From assembly GCA_016800925.1 (NCBI GenBank), contig JABCPU010000253.1, forward strand, positions 1 through 64,000: a DNA stretch of 64,000 nt. Direction: 5' to 3'. Origin of the DNA: Suillus spraguei (lineage: Eukaryota; Basidiomycota; Agaricomycetes; Boletales; Suillaceae). Both the position numbers and the translations under genes were made by a program. Positions 22,601 through 37,663 of the stretch are shown here, in pieces. Positions within the stretch are counted from its first letter, which is position 1; each line of letters opens with the position of its first letter. The notes beneath the pieces were generated by a model, which was not told the origin of the DNA, searched no databases, and was given only the letters and a program-made list of their open reading frames with translations.

Positions 22601-25600
22601 ATAGGACCTAAAGAGCTGCACTCAGGTCAGCGACGGCTGGCGAGATGAGGAGGACTAGACAGAAGTGAACACCATACATTGTCCCAAAACGGCATTACTG
22701 TTGCAGGCAGAACCATGATGGAGCAATGAAGTAGTGGAACGTCGAGACAGGGAGCATCATCGCCTGATGGAAAGGAGATGCTTGTAATACGCTCAACAAA
22801 TACAATGGTGTCTGAACGGCCTGTGGTTTTACTTTGTATCCGAAGTGCAGCAACTTGTCAAGGTCTGTACGATTCCTGCGTGTAAGCAGCAACAACTTCT
22901 GATGATGGCTGCCTCCTATGCAAGTGTTAGATCGTGATACCGGGCAGGGCATCGCTGTTACGGTTCACACATTTGGGAGCCAGAACTACCGGATGCCCGA
23001 CTACCGGCGTACCACTGCATATCGACCGGACCTCCAAACCGATAGCATCTGATCAATGCAACGAAATATTTAAAATTCCGTTTAGTAAAAATGCTCCCAT
23101 GCGCGCCGTCGCACGTTGCGACTTCGTCTCATTAGGCCCAGCTTCAAAGTGTCGACAAAGGCGTTATTGCGATCATCTCGCGGCGCACGTCGATTGTCAA
23201 GGATACAGTCAACGGCCTGTCGCATCGCGCCCTCTAGAAGCCTCGCCATTACCGCAACGAACTGCTTCTTTGACTGTGCGCTAGCATCACGTATAGTGTG
23301 CTCCAAGAATCAGATGCCGAATATCAGCTAGCCAGGCACTCACTGGCATATTCTGCCGACCCATTTTTATTTGGGGCGTGATCGTAAGACGGCGTTCTTA
23401 TGCTCGCGGACGTCACTTCGCTGTGATACATCTGAGTATTCATCTACGACATAAATTACTCAGCGAACCTCAGGAATGGAATAATTCAAATTCCATATCA
23501 CACACAGCCTGATACCACGCCTCAAAGGAAACGATGTAACTGCTGCTGGGCTTGACAGACTCAGGGAATCCTGGATTCTCCCGTTCTCATGGGCCTAGCG
23601 GTTCCAGTGCTCTAGAAGATATTGTTCTAGAGGCTGTGGGTTACACAAAAGGTAACTATTCCATTGGCGTTCGAGAGCAAATGACAGTAGGCGTATTCAC
23701 CCGTGTCCCTGACAAGAAACATTTCCTGCTGGGTTGAGTTGGGGCGGAGTACATTACAGGCAATGGCCCTAGGTTTCTATCCCATCTCTTTGCTCGAGCA
23801 ACTGAAACGTTTCCTCGTGGTGCTGAAGAAATAGTAGATATATAAGAGGGTGTAACGGCCCCTCAAGTTTAAGAGAATTCAAGAAATCTAAGTTGCATGT
23901 ACCTCATCTCGAGGAATCTTGAGAGGTTCTGTGGTGATCAATGGATTATAACGCATAAGGTCTATGACGACAGAAGTAGAGCTGTCTCAGATGCATCTAT
24001 CGAGCTCAAGCATAATGTAATCGTAATCTCTGGGTGAAGCAGCAACGCAGATCATAGTGTGGGAAGTCAGTGTTTAGCAAGCCGAGGTATATGTCTAGGT
24101 GTCTGTAGCCTTCTAAGTCCTCAAGAACACACCACGGCCAGTAGGCCAGGCATACAAGTGCCACCGGAATTAATATGCTTAAGTTAGTACCTGGCCGTCT
24201 CAAGGGATCAAGATTAGGGACTAAAGGGTAAGATCTAAGCCTTCAGCTAACCGAGAAGTCTCCTGAGAGACGGGGTGCTAGAGTTTCAAATTGCCAAGAT
24301 TCCTAGATACCAAAGTTACAGCAGCAAGATTGAAATGTGTTGTGCGCAGATTGGCGAAAGATAATCGTATTCAAGTAATGATGCATCGCCACCTAGAGCA
24401 GGCGTGGGGTGAAAACTCATGGGCCGTTGGCAACTAAGTCCGTAGTGAGATACTCAAAAGTGGATTGTAATAAGTGCAACGTCACCTCTATAAACGATCC
24501 ATAAGTCCCCCGAACCCAGTTCATCAACTGAATAGAGCTTAGGAGCGAGCAAGCGGATATGCTCTAGAGTGAGAAATTGCAGAATTGTGGAAATGTCGCC
24601 ACTACACAGCAAGCAAATAGGTCACCTAAAAGAGGTGTGAGAGGACGGAAGGGAAGAGGAAAAATCCGTAGGAGTGCCTGTCCCAGTGGTTCGTCGAGTA
24701 ATTGCGCAACACGGAGTCCCTAGACATCCTATGTGTGCCTACCAAGATGTGCGTGAGAGCGAATACAGCAGGGTGGGCGTATCCAAGGAACATCCGTCTT
24801 TTAAGCAGCTATGTTAGTTATATGAGCTCAACGTGAGTGTTACTGAACATCTGAAACAGCTTGATGTTGTGTACACGGAACACCCAGTCTCGACTGGATT
24901 ACGGTGATCAGGGCCGCATTAAGGTGCATGCCAGGACGAGGTAAATCTGAATTGAGGCCGCTCGGGATCTCTGCGACAGGTAGTGGGAACGTATCTTTTG
25001 AGGGTACGAACCTGACGGATGAATTAAAAGGCCAAGACGGACCAACGTGCGATCATAGAACAGGGTCTCCTGCATACTGATGATCAGAACCCTTGCTTTC
25101 CGGGACTAAAACTGCCATGACAAAACTCCAGGGATGAACACAGCTAATGAGACATGCGGACAAGTGAAGCGTTCATACTTGCTTGGGAAAGTCTTTGAAC
25201 CTCCCCGTCCAGACAAGAATCCTGGTAAGGATAAGACGTAATTTCCAAAGAGAATGTTTAAGTCTTCGATAGCTGCGTGACGCGATCACAAATTGCTTGT
25301 CGTATATCCCCAGAAACAGGTGCTAGACAGAAACCTGAAGGTGATTTCATAGACGTAATTCAGGACAACGTGAAAGAAGAGCGAGAGGTCAACAACGATA
25401 AATTACCCTCAGGCAAACTGCGAACTCACGATTGATCGAGGACGTGAGGAGATCTTGTGGAGGATCAATATTGAGATCTTTCAGCTGTGTATTCAATCGT
25501 ATGACTCTAGAAGACGTCACTACCTTTGAAATCATCGATTAAGTGGCTTAGTCGACAAAACTTGATTAAGCTTCCAAACTAGTCCAGTAAATCCTGTAGA

Positions 25601-27045
25601 GCAGTTATGACAGTTTAGGTTGCTGAGTAATTTCATGGGTTTGCGATCCAGTCGATATGGTCATCACCGAGGACAATGTGACCTTCCACAACGTCCGGCA
25701 CTAGAAGTTTGCTACGCGTGAGCTCAGATGCGTCGATGAACCATGGGAAAATATGTACCGACGCCTTGGCGGTGATAATAAAGAATGGGGAGTCCCCAAA
25801 GAGCCAATCTGAATATCATGCCACAAGGTGCCCTGTGCATGCTAGTGTGCTGCTCATCATGCAGCGACTGCCATGGCGGATACAACCTTGGATTAATATT
25901 GCATAGGATGAATCACAGCATATACGAATCAACGGCTTCGTTGCAGATGAAACAGTACCGTAACATGATGACTGTGCCATGATCAAACCCCATATTCATA
26001 GAGCTTCGTTGATAGACTAGGCTCTTCGATAGTCATCTTGCCGGAGAAGGTGAACAATATCGTTCTCGTGAAGGCATGATTTAATGACGGAGTAGGCTTC
26101 CACACTAGTAAAACATGCCTAGAACATCTGAAAATACGACTCGGTGAAAGAAGTTGCTCCATCAAGAACGGACACACTGACACACATGCTCCCGGTCGAT
26201 GCCGCCCTGCGTCAATTGAAATTTATGCATTAACTGATCTGCACACCCAGCCCTTTACAAGCACAAAAGCACTGCTCCCTCAGCGCTAAGGCACCAGACC
26301 CCGATCGAGGGCCTGCCGACAAAGAACTCACTGTCTGCCGTCCAGCTTGGTAAATATTTCCTTAGATGCAGAAAACAGGCAAAACATTACACAAAGGTGC
26401 ACCCGCTGCATGACTTGACCTGCTTATCCAAGGAGAATGGTCAGCACATGACAAAGACACCTTACATAAAATGAAAAGCTGCGTACTTGGTCACCCAATC
26501 CCTCATCTCACTACCATCATGAGAACACTAATTCTGCTGACAGACTGCGCATGCTCGGCGATCGGAGCGCTAGAACTAGAACAGAAGGACTGCATTGCCT
26601 TCAAGTCCCGTGGAATCGGCCTCTTCCGTCACGACAAACTGATTATCATTGCTTCGACATTTTCCGTTAAATCTAGGGATCCTCGTTGTCCAACTTCCCT
26701 ATGATCGACGGGTGCACCTTGAACCATCGAATATCGATGGCCGCGACGTTCAACTCATACACGCGGAATGTGAGCGCTCGACGCACGTAATACTGCCGCG
26801 GGCGATGGTCAAAAAAATGGGGCGAGCATATAATTTCCTAACTGGGACATTATAGGTGGGAAACTACATTGCAAACAAAAACAAACTCCCACCATCGAGC
26901 TGATTTTCTTACTAATATTCGCGCCTCCTCAACGCGACCGTCGTTGAAACTCGATCAGCGAAAATATCCCCCTAGCATCTGAAAAACATATCAATTCACT
27001 GCGCTTTGTATCAAGACAGATATAATATACCAGCGATCATTGCTA
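19690..27045. other. About 7.3-kb stretch without a recognisable gene
   Basis: Apart from a possible upstream exon of the preceding gene (19901-19791), only short ORFs (under about 120 codons) without family motifs are present, on both strands. I see no transposase, reverse transcriptase, rRNA or tRNA. A two-copy tandem repeat lies at about 21778-21987, listed separately. The promoter of the bZIP gene must lie at the right end. Decayed transposons too old to recognise by eye may be present. Confidence 0.5.
21778..21987. repeat. Two-copy tandem repeat, about 105-bp period
   Basis: CGATGACG followed by a CCCATA(G)TACTAGG block, TCCGAGTGCAGA, GTCCCTTG, CCCAAGT and CAGCCTGACT recurs at 21778-21881 and about 21882-21987. 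The copies share most positions. Not coding as far as can be seen. Confidence 0.75.
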
Positions 27046-28038
27046 ATGCTACACACTTACCCTCCTCCGGGCCAGCAGCAAGGTCAGCAGTCTGAGGCTC
27101 TGCAGCAGCAGCAACAGTCACAACCTCAACAGCAACAGCAACAAACACCACAAACTATTCCTGCAATGCGTCTCCGCGATGACCCAGTGCCGCCCCAACC
27201 TTCCACATCTCAGGCACCCGCACAGCCAGCTGCCCCAGCTCCAACAACCCGCTCTCGCAAACGTAAATCTCCCCCAACAGCAACATCTCAACCGCCGCCG
27301 CCGCCGCCACCACCACAGCAGCTCCAGCAGCCTCCCCCTGGCATATTCCTTCCTCCGATGTTGCCACCCCCGCATGGACACCATCCATCACCCATGCCAA
27401 TTTATTTCTCTGGCCCTCCGGGGCCCGAGTTCGGTGGACCTCCACCCCACCCGCCTCCGGGCGAACAACCGCCCCCGCAGATTGAGGGTCAGCCTGGTGG
27501 TCCTGATGACTCAAAGGCCAATGGTCGCCCATTGAGCCAGACAAAACGGGCCGAGCAAAATAGGAAGGCGCAAAGAGCGTTCAGGGAACGAAGAGATCAG
27601 TAAGTTCATGTTTTTCACCCTTGCCTTTTTCTTTGTTCTTCCTTTCTGCCTTCAAGAACGGCACAGCCTCACTTCTTTCTTGCTTTCATCCCTTAAATGC
27701 ATTGTGCGGATCTAACTCACCTTGATTATAGGCACGTTAAAGCCCTTGAGTCGCGTTCTCAACTGCTGGATGCAGCACTTGCGTCCGCAGATGAGGCGAA
27801 TCGTCGATGGGAAGAGTGTAGAGCGCTTAATGACAGGCTCCGCGATGACATCACGCATCTTCGGGAGGAAAACACGCACCTCCGACAACAGCTCGACGAG
27901 GTGTACTCCCAGATTCCACAGGGTTTACTCTCACATCTCATGCCCTCCCAGCCCCAGCAGCAGGCATCGACACAAGCACAGCCTCAGCCAGCAACGGCTG
28001 AGGCGGAGAAGAAGGATGACACTGCCTCCAAAGAGTGA
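27046..28038 (+). CDS. bZIP transcription factor (AP-1/Yap-like)
   Basis: Two exons, 27046-27599 and 27732-28038, give about 286 residues. The intron (GTAAGT at 27600, TATAG at 27727-27731) splits the bZIP and restores the frame. The N-terminal half is Gln- and Pro-rich (poly-Gln, poly-Pro), typical of an activation region. The basic region TKRAEQNRKAQRAFRERRDQ ends exon 1 and contains the NRKAQRAFR signature of fungal AP-1-like factors. Exon 2 continues with HVKALESRSQLLDAALASAD and further heptads as the zipper. A Gln-rich tail ends at TGA 28036-28038. It should bind DNA as a dimer in the nucleus. No C-terminal Cys-rich redox domain like that of Yap1/Pap1 is seen, so a direct oxidative-stress role is not supported. 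The start is the ATG at 27046; upstream frame uses no ATG. Confidence 0.88.
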
Positions 28039-31000
28039 GGTAGCGGAAATGTTCGATTCGTTTTGTTCTGTAAAATGACTTGAATGACAAGATAGCAATA
28101 GGTTGCGGAGGCGCAGTGTACCGTAGATGTCCAATCTTTACTTTGCTTCACCAATCTTACTTGTATGCGTGTACTTGCAGTGGTCAGTAGTTTATTCCAC
28201 GTAGTTGCGCCTGTGCCGTTTATGGCTGTCTCCGAATTCCAATTTGTGTTTCTTGGTCCAGTCCTATCACTGGTGTTTGTTTAAGCTCGCCAAACTTTGG
28301 CTTCGTTGTCGACGTCGTTGAGAGGAGATGGTGGGTGGGATGAAAACGACGCTGGAAATGCTGACAACTACTTTGTGATAGGAACATTTTATGTAACCCG
28401 GGGCTTTGTCATCTACTGCTGCTCACCTTCAAGTTGCCACATCTGTGAGCCCTTGGGCCGACCTCAGGCAGCTTTGCATGAAGACGTTCAGCGCTCTATT
28501 CCTGCTGATTGCAGTTATAGGTCTAAATAATGCTATTTCAAGTTCATCAATTTCTGCTATTGCTCAAGCTGTATCAACTCCGAACGTTCATGAATGCCGC
28601 AAGGCATTTTGTCTGCTCGATGCTAATCAATCTGACTATGTTACAGGCCCAAAAATATTGAGCTGCAAATCGACTTAGGTATCGAAGTGCATTTACGGTT
28701 CCGAGGTCTGCGCGGAGCTTTAATGAACTGGCCCAATGCACATCTTGCTTGTTGCCAGCTCGCACTAGCCTAAATCCTGGATCATTGCTGCTCCAGTCAC
28801 TGCAGCGAGCCAACTCGGTTTATCGCCCTTGGCGTTGTCGTAATCTTCGGCTAGATCTCTGACAGAAGGAACCTTTGTCATGCCACTGCTTCTTCACGTC
28901 CCACACACAAGCCTGAGTGTTGCAATTGCATCGCGAGGATGCCGCTAGTAGTGGGTACATATCACCATGCATACTGGGATTGTATCTGAACACCGCTCTC
29001 GTTATCCCCATCAATTGGGAAGCTCAGTTCGGGGATCGATATACTCCCAGGCGTGTGACCTTCTTGTGCCAGGTTGACCATCCATGCAATTTTAATTTTC
29101 ACTCAGTCGCTAACTTAATGTGGCCAAAGGAATTATCGCAAAGTGCACAGATGTAAGACGCTTATTTCGTGGTATCTTTCAGCTCACGAACGTGCGTTTC
29201 TTTCACTCGTTAGGTAGTCGTTGTGACGAACCCAGTCTAGAACTTCAGTATCTCTAGTAAACTCTGTCTGAACACCTGATACTCGGTGCGTCCTTATAAA
29301 TTGTTACTACTTTTGTATATGATCAAATAAGAGGTATACTTCAGGAAACGTACATGCGGCATGAACATGTACATGTCGCTGTGCTTCACTTTCCCACCCC
29401 CGTGACTCCCCACAATGTCCATCGGGGGAGACAAGCCGCAGGACCTAGTGATAATCTGGGTGAGCTGACATTAGTCTCTAATGGCGCGCAAGTTTCCTTA
29501 CTCTTGCTAGCAGAGCAATATCTCGATATGTAGGATCATCTGCTGATAGCAATGAGCATGAAAGGCCTCAGTAATTGAAATCTTTTAATTTGCAGATCTA
29601 AAGATTTCTCGGCAGTTTAATCACAGCCCATGTAATTGACAGCGCAGTGGATTCCCAGGACAAAACGAGTCAAACCCTGTCAAGCCACGATGTTTAAGGT
29701 TACACCAACGGGGATGCCTCCGACCCTGCCCTCCGAATCAGAAATCCGACCCGGACGCGTCAGGGCCACACCCCTCGCCACGTTGTTATTGATCTTGGCA
29801 TCGTGGCGCCTGCTACTAGTCGCATGCTTGGAACTTTCCTCGTCACCATAGCTCTTCATGACCCTTTCTTATGACTCATAAGTGCTCCCCTTTGTCGTCA
29901 TCATACCAATGGCCTCTGCATCCACGAAGACTTGTACCCTCCCAACCCCATTTTGTTTCGTCCGTTGTCCTGAAAATTGTTGTCATAATTGCGGTTGCGA
30001 ATACACTCTGTCGTGTTGAGTGTGCACTGTCATTTTCGAAATTCCGTGAAAAAGAGGCCCACGCATATTCAAGGGGTGTGACTCGGGTCTAACCTGCATA
30101 TCAAATATTTCTGGTCAGGCCCTTCTGCTTAATCTTGCAACTCATGAGCAATGAGATACAATGACAGAAATAAATTGGTTCGAGTGGAGCTATTCGATTC
30201 CCCGAGCGGTACTAGCCTCATGTCCAACAGACGTAACAAAGCCCGATGCTGTTACATTACCAACCGTTTCAGCGACTAGACCCTTCCGGGCTGGCGCTAT
30301 TAGAATCTGGCCACTGCGTATTGATCGGCAGTTGGAGGAGCGACAACTCGGAAATTCTGTCTACTTCGTGCCCCATATTCTGTGCTGCCGTTAGTCGAGA
30401 TAGTGTCGTTTGTGGTAAGTTAATATGGTTTACTTCCGGGACTTCTGCAAGATTTACTCGGTGGAAATTGGTAACCTCCATTCATTGAAATGGGAATTCA
30501 TCGGGTACGAGGAGAATGCTCACCCTGTCGCTAATTATCGCCAACAGGATTCAGACTTTTACACCGCGGTCATGGGTTATATGTCTTTCCGAGGACGTCA
30601 GTTTCCGAGTTGCTGCGGCTACCACAGCTTTCGAACCCGAAAACGAGCTCAGACCTCATCATCGCCAGGCGGGTCTAGGTAGGGACGGCGATCTCATAGA
30701 GAATCAGATCTTAATAGACCGCTTGGCGCCGCGCGCACTGGACGGAGTTGTGCCTTCGACGAAGAATCGTGCAGCGCTGGTTGCACGGCCTTCGTTGTGC
30801 TTTTAGCATTAATGATCCGAATTCACTGATGCTGATTCATTCAGTTGTGCTTGGAACTAACCTGAAGAGTGCTCCATCTGAAAAGCGGAGTGCAAGCCAT
30901 AGACTAATATAGTAGCCCCTCCGAATTCAGATGTTCAAGTTGAGGCTTCCGATGATATCAACCGGAGGGTGTCTTTAGACCTGGCGTAAGCCGTAGCCTA

Positions 31001-31213
31001 TCATAGAGTTGAGCGCCGTTGTCCAGCGTCTTTGTTCATAATTAAACATTCGGCCTCTGTGGTGAAATACTTCCATGGAAGCAAAGGTTGCTGTGCTGTG
31101 GGCTGAGTAAGCGAAATTCAACTTTCCCCTCATGACTCGTAAGTCGACACGCGCGACGCAAAATTTGTTTTTCTCCCTTAGCACTCAGCTTTCGCCACCG
31201 TATTTACTCGAGA
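28039..31213. other. Long spacer without a recognisable gene
   Basis: 3.2 kb between the bZIP gene and the acetyltransferase gene. Only short ORFs without family motifs. The 3' UTR of the bZIP gene and the promoter of the acetyltransferase gene are expected at the two ends; no conserved element recognised. Confidence 0.5.
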
Positions 31214-33057
<1,844 letters not shown>

Positions 33058-33202
33058 TCACCTCTTGGGTTTCCTTTGCGTGTCTGTTATTTTGATTGAT
33101 ATTACTGTAGCTGTAGAGTAAAAAGGGACTTTGATCGGTATCATGTCATCGTACACGGTGCAAAAAATATGTAATTCTAGCGGGGATTCGAAAAAGGCTG
33201 AT

Positions 33203-33882
33203 TTAATCATCACTTTTCGTTTGAGCGCCTTGTCGGCGCAGAATTATGGCCTCATCCTGTGCATCACGTAGATCTTCCATTCTCATCGCCTCATCTTCTC
33301 CAGACAAGTTCTCGTGGGGGAGAACTGGCGATGATGGTTGAGATGGGGAAGGCGACAAAACGCCAACGCTAGACAACTGTAGATCCTCCTCTCCCGCGAA
33401 GTAGGCATGGAGTTTCATTTCTTCCGGTACTCCCGCATTCCTCATGTCGGTATTATGTTGCCGATGAACCGAAGATATATAGCTGTCTTGCTCCGCGGGG
33501 AAGGTTTCTTCGGATGACGTATCTTCAACGAGGGTCGAGGGCGTGCCCTCAGCAGTCACAACAGGCTGGTCGCTTGTTGACGCTTTGACATGGTCAACAA
33601 TGCCGAGAGTACGTGCGATCACATAGGAGGTGATATCCTAGCAAGGAATAAGATCAATAATTGAAGAAGCAAGGATCTACAAATTTGGCAAGGTTGGATA
33701 CACACCAGTAGCGTCAGAATCACGACTGGCAGAATAAGCAGGAACGCTAATATGCGGAATGAATATGCGACCTGGCTGACCCAGGAGCCAGGAAGCGGGT
33801 TCCATAAATATTCGACGTATGCATGCCATACGAGACGTGGTGTGGAAGAGAACGAGAGGTGTGAGCTGTGTTGGGAACTCAT
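33203..33882 (-). CDS. Single-pass membrane protein, unknown function
   Basis: Two exons, 33882-33706 and 33637-33203, give 203 residues. The intron (GTGTGT donor at 33705, CTAG acceptor at 33638) is phase 0. Residues about 40-66 (SFRILAFLLILPVVILTLLD continuing into ITSYVIA) form one strong membrane segment. The rest is acidic, Ser/Pro-rich and probably disordered, ending in a charged helix (MEDLRDAQDEAIILRRQGAQ). I do not recognise the family. It converges on the acetyltransferase gene, with 145 bp between the two stop codons, and its start faces away from it. Confidence 0.75.
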
Positions 33883-34424
33883 TATGTGAGGGTGAAGGGA
33901 TTTGGAGCAGCTCGCTTGGGTGAATATGCAAAAGGAATGCTGGCAAACTGCAGGTTACGCCTGATGATCTAGATGGTGTTTTTGACCCGATACAACGATT
34001 TCTGATTGCGCGTGATTACTAGATAGCGTTTTTACACCCGAATGCGAATGCGTTTGCGTGTAGGGCGATGATAGGTGGGCGTACCGCTGTCAAATATACG
34101 TACAAAACTCGAGAACTTGGCGAACTCGATCTGATAAGGAGAAAGACTGAAGAACAATGCAGTTTCACGGCCTTTGCCGTATCGACTAAGATGGGTGACA
34201 GACAGGAGATAGAAACATCAAATCGAATTCTTCTAGCAGATATGATACAAGGGGGCTACATAGTACTGTCTCGCGCTGGGACTTAGTGGGGTCCATGATG
34301 TACAGATAGCAACTATCAGATCCTAACGTGTTCAAAAGCATTGGGAATGACGAGATTATAGGGATATATCCAAGCAGGCAGACCAGGCCACAGACAAGCA
34401 CCAAAGATATACCGATAAATATAA

Positions 34425-37400
34425 TCAAGGGAACATAACAGGTGACGGGAACACAACACCATCCGGCCGTATCATGATAATTGGACGGCGTTTCGCAACT
34501 TGGTTTTCTGGAGGTAGGCAGCCCAACACCTCGGTGCATCTCACCTCGGAATACGGCGAAGGATCTGATCCGAAAAAGATGTGTACTGGATCTGCCTTGT
34601 TGAAGTTTTCTCCGTATACAGTCAACATTTTTGATATGTGAGGATTAGGTTTCGACAATACGCCACGGGATTGCGCGCAGTTAGACTTTGGTGCCTCCGC
34701 AGCACGGTCAGGAGGAAGATATTTCACCACACCCGGGAAAGGAGTGACGGGTTTCGACGGAATTGGGAATGATCCTGTTTGAGGGGCGTTTTGGTTGTCG
34801 AACAATACGGGCGGTACATAGAAGTTGTATCGCACTTGATCTGATAAATCAAAGTTTAGTTCTTGGACAATTGGGAATCAAACATTACGTAGTACCTGTG
34901 CCAACAATAGTCCAGACGCTCGTCTCGCCGATATCTACTTGCCAAAGAGCACCCGATGATGCGCCGGCGTCACTAGAAGATCCGCGACGCCCAGACGACG
35001 CAGACCCAGCGGAGGTTGGACGCCGTCGCCCTTTTGGGCCCGGGTTCTTGATAACACCGGCGCTTGATGTTGAACGTTTCCCCTTCTTCACGCGCCCGCC
35101 GTCGTTTGAAAAATCATTTGATGAAGACGGCGATGCTGGTTCGCTTGCAGTGGCCTGTCCGAAATAATCGGCGCCTGACATGGACGCTGGTGTGGAAACC
35201 ACAGGTGATCCAGGCAAAATAGGAGACGTCGACCCTGCATTCGGCGGGTTGTTCCACAGCCGACCCTCAATTGGACGGTAGGTGTTAACCTTTTCACCCA
35301 TGCACGACAAGAATGCGCCTGTTGTACCGGGGGTTCCAGGCTCAGGCATGCCCTTTGTTGAGTCGTAGACTTCGAAGGCAATCTTGTGAAGCTGCGAGAC
35401 TGGGTCGCCACACACTTCGCCTGGTGAGCAATAGTGGTCTGCAACACCCTTTGCGCCTTCTTGAAGACCTCCTCCAACTACTGTTGTCTGATGATCAACT
35501 TTCCTGATAATCAAAACGGGAGATACAACGCCCGAGACCAGACACTGTAGCACCACTGTCTGGTTGTAATAGATTGGTATTTGGCTGCCGTTGTTGGTGA
35601 AAGGAATGGCATTTGGCGGAGGTGAAGGATAGTCAGGTTGCGGAGGTGGTGGGGGAGGGGTATCAATTCCGCCAGCTGGTTTGTTGACATCGACAATGTA
35701 CATCACAAACGGATCTATGAAAACGTCAGCAAGAGTAAAAAAACGTGTAGGTGAAAAACTGACCCCAGCTGGCAGTACGTGCAATGAATGATGGAGTGCT
35801 AGATCGTGCACGGGTATCGATCCCCATTAAAGGCGCGCCGTCGGAACCCTTGAAAGAGGAACCTGATCCGGAGACGCAGAGATATTTCGTCGAGACGGTC
35901 TGAGACCGCAGACGATGGAAGAGTGAGATAGTTGAACCATGGTTTATACATACTGGAGGGTCACGGTCAAAAATGATCACACGCCAGTGAATCTACGCAC
36001 GCTCAAGATTCTTTGCACTCTGTCTCTTCTTACTTGGCTTGCTGATCACTTTGATAGGACGGCTCGGGAAAGTTCCGATAACGCGTTCAGGCTCATCGTC
36101 AGAAGACGGAGCAGTGATCTTTACAAGCGCTTCAACTTTTTTCTTCTTCTCGTCTACATCACTGATGAACAACTGCTTTCCAACGCAGCGACCAATGTAT
36201 GTTGTGCCTGTAGGGGCATCATTTACATCAAAGATCTTGCCGGAGGCGGACGTCCACTCGATGGAACCCTCTTGAGGGACGGGTTCGCCCGATATGCAGA
36301 CGGTCACGCGAGGAGGACAGAGTTTTGGCTCTTCCCCGCGGCGTATCACGTCAGTCCACCAAGAGTTGCCAATCATGATTGCAGTTGGAGGAGGACAGAG
36401 GAAGCGTTTCTCAGTGCCATATGATTTTTGAGCCACCCTGCTCGACATGACAATGACCGTGCGTTCGCCAAACGCGAGGCGGTTTGGCGTTCGAACGTAT
36501 TGATCGAGGTAGGGACTAGATAGTAAAGGCATTAGGTTCAGAAGGTAAATTTAACGTAATGATGCTTACCGAATGAAAGCCTGAAGGTCATTGGAGGAGC
36601 CCATACCAGGATGCCCGTTGGACCTGATCCCAGGAAAACCATCGCAGGGCATGCGTAGAGCCATGTCGGCATGGGGGTTTCCATAATATTGGACGTCATC
36701 GTAGCCAGGCAGGCCTGAGTCAGGGCGGAACGAGTGCGTTGCTTGCGGAGCAACGCCACGGAACATATCAGGGTTGTGCCCCATATGCGAAGGGACAGAA
36801 GGAGGTAGGGGAGAATGGGAAAAACGACCATCAGGTTGCAAGCGCATGCGATCTTGGAATGGTTGAAGGGCCGATGGAGGATAGCCCGCACCGCCGTTGA
36901 TGCCATAATCATCGGAGAAGTCGTTGTGATAGCCAGCGCCGCTAACACCGGAAACACGGCGATCGTTCAGGAGTTCCGGGTATGCGTGGCCGTTTGAAAA
37001 GTCCTTCTGGTGGCCGTTTATGCCCAAAGAGTGGGGGAAGACCGGAGATTGCTGGATGCCAGTCATCGCGTCATTGGGGGTCAGTGGAGAGACCTTCCCA
37101 CTCGAGTACGAGACGTTGCTCATCATGTCGTAAGCATTGCTGGAGCCAAATGATGGCACGGAGTCACCAAAGGAGGCATGCGAGTATACTCCGTCTGGGC
37201 TAATAGCGTAAGGAGGGCCCAGAGACGAAGAGGAAGAAGAATTGGCGCGGTACCGCTGAGAGGCAAAATTGTTATTATTGTTTGAAAAGAGATCATACGA
37301 GGGATGATCTGAGACCTCTCGAGAATCTGAATGATCAAAGTTGTGTTGAGGAATCGTTTGAGACAAGTGGTGAGATGGAGAGGTGTTGTCTACTGTTTGC

Positions 37401-37663
37401 AATGAGTTAAATGCTTGGTCGAGGTCAGCCTGGTTGTACATTGGCTGATGTGAAGCTGTTGCAAAGTCCATCGCTCCTGGACGGGGTATTGTTGTGGTAT
37501 CGAAATGAGATAAAGAGTTTTGATTATTGAAAGAACGATGGATAGAAGGAAGGCGAAAGGTAGCTGATGATGTTTCCTCAGACAGGGAAGGCTGAACAAG
37601 CTGTGATCGGTCGTCGGGTATTGCCGCTGTCATAACGGAAACCCAAGTGGCACTTTGAGCCAT
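34425..37663 (-). CDS. CSL (CBF1/Su(H)/LAG-1) transcription factor
   Basis: Five exons: 37663-36570, 36515-36001, 35952-35764, 35714-34896, 34840-34425; predicted 1010 residues. The family binds GTGGGAA-type sites in the nucleus. Metazoan members mediate Notch signalling; fungal members work without Notch and affect cell adhesion and cell-cycle processes in fission yeast (Cbf11/Cbf12). The first about 365 residues are a long low-complexity Ser/Asn/Pro-rich extension. The Rel-like N-terminal DNA-binding region follows (VRTPNRLAFGERTVIVMSSR, AQKSYGTEKRFLCPPPT). Then come the beta-trefoil part (ISLFHRLRSQTVSTKYLCVS), insertions rich in Pro and Ser, and the C-terminal Rel-like domain (MLTVYGENFNKADPVHIFFG). 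All four introns preserve frame and join conserved blocks. The long N-terminus resembles class F2 (Cbf12-like) fungal CSL proteins, an inference. Neighbours are unrelated in function. Confidence 0.93.

Noticed and set aside
23082..23306. Minus-strand ORF of 74 codons with helical composition
   Set aside because: Short, isolated, no motif; overlapping plus-strand ORFs are equally good.
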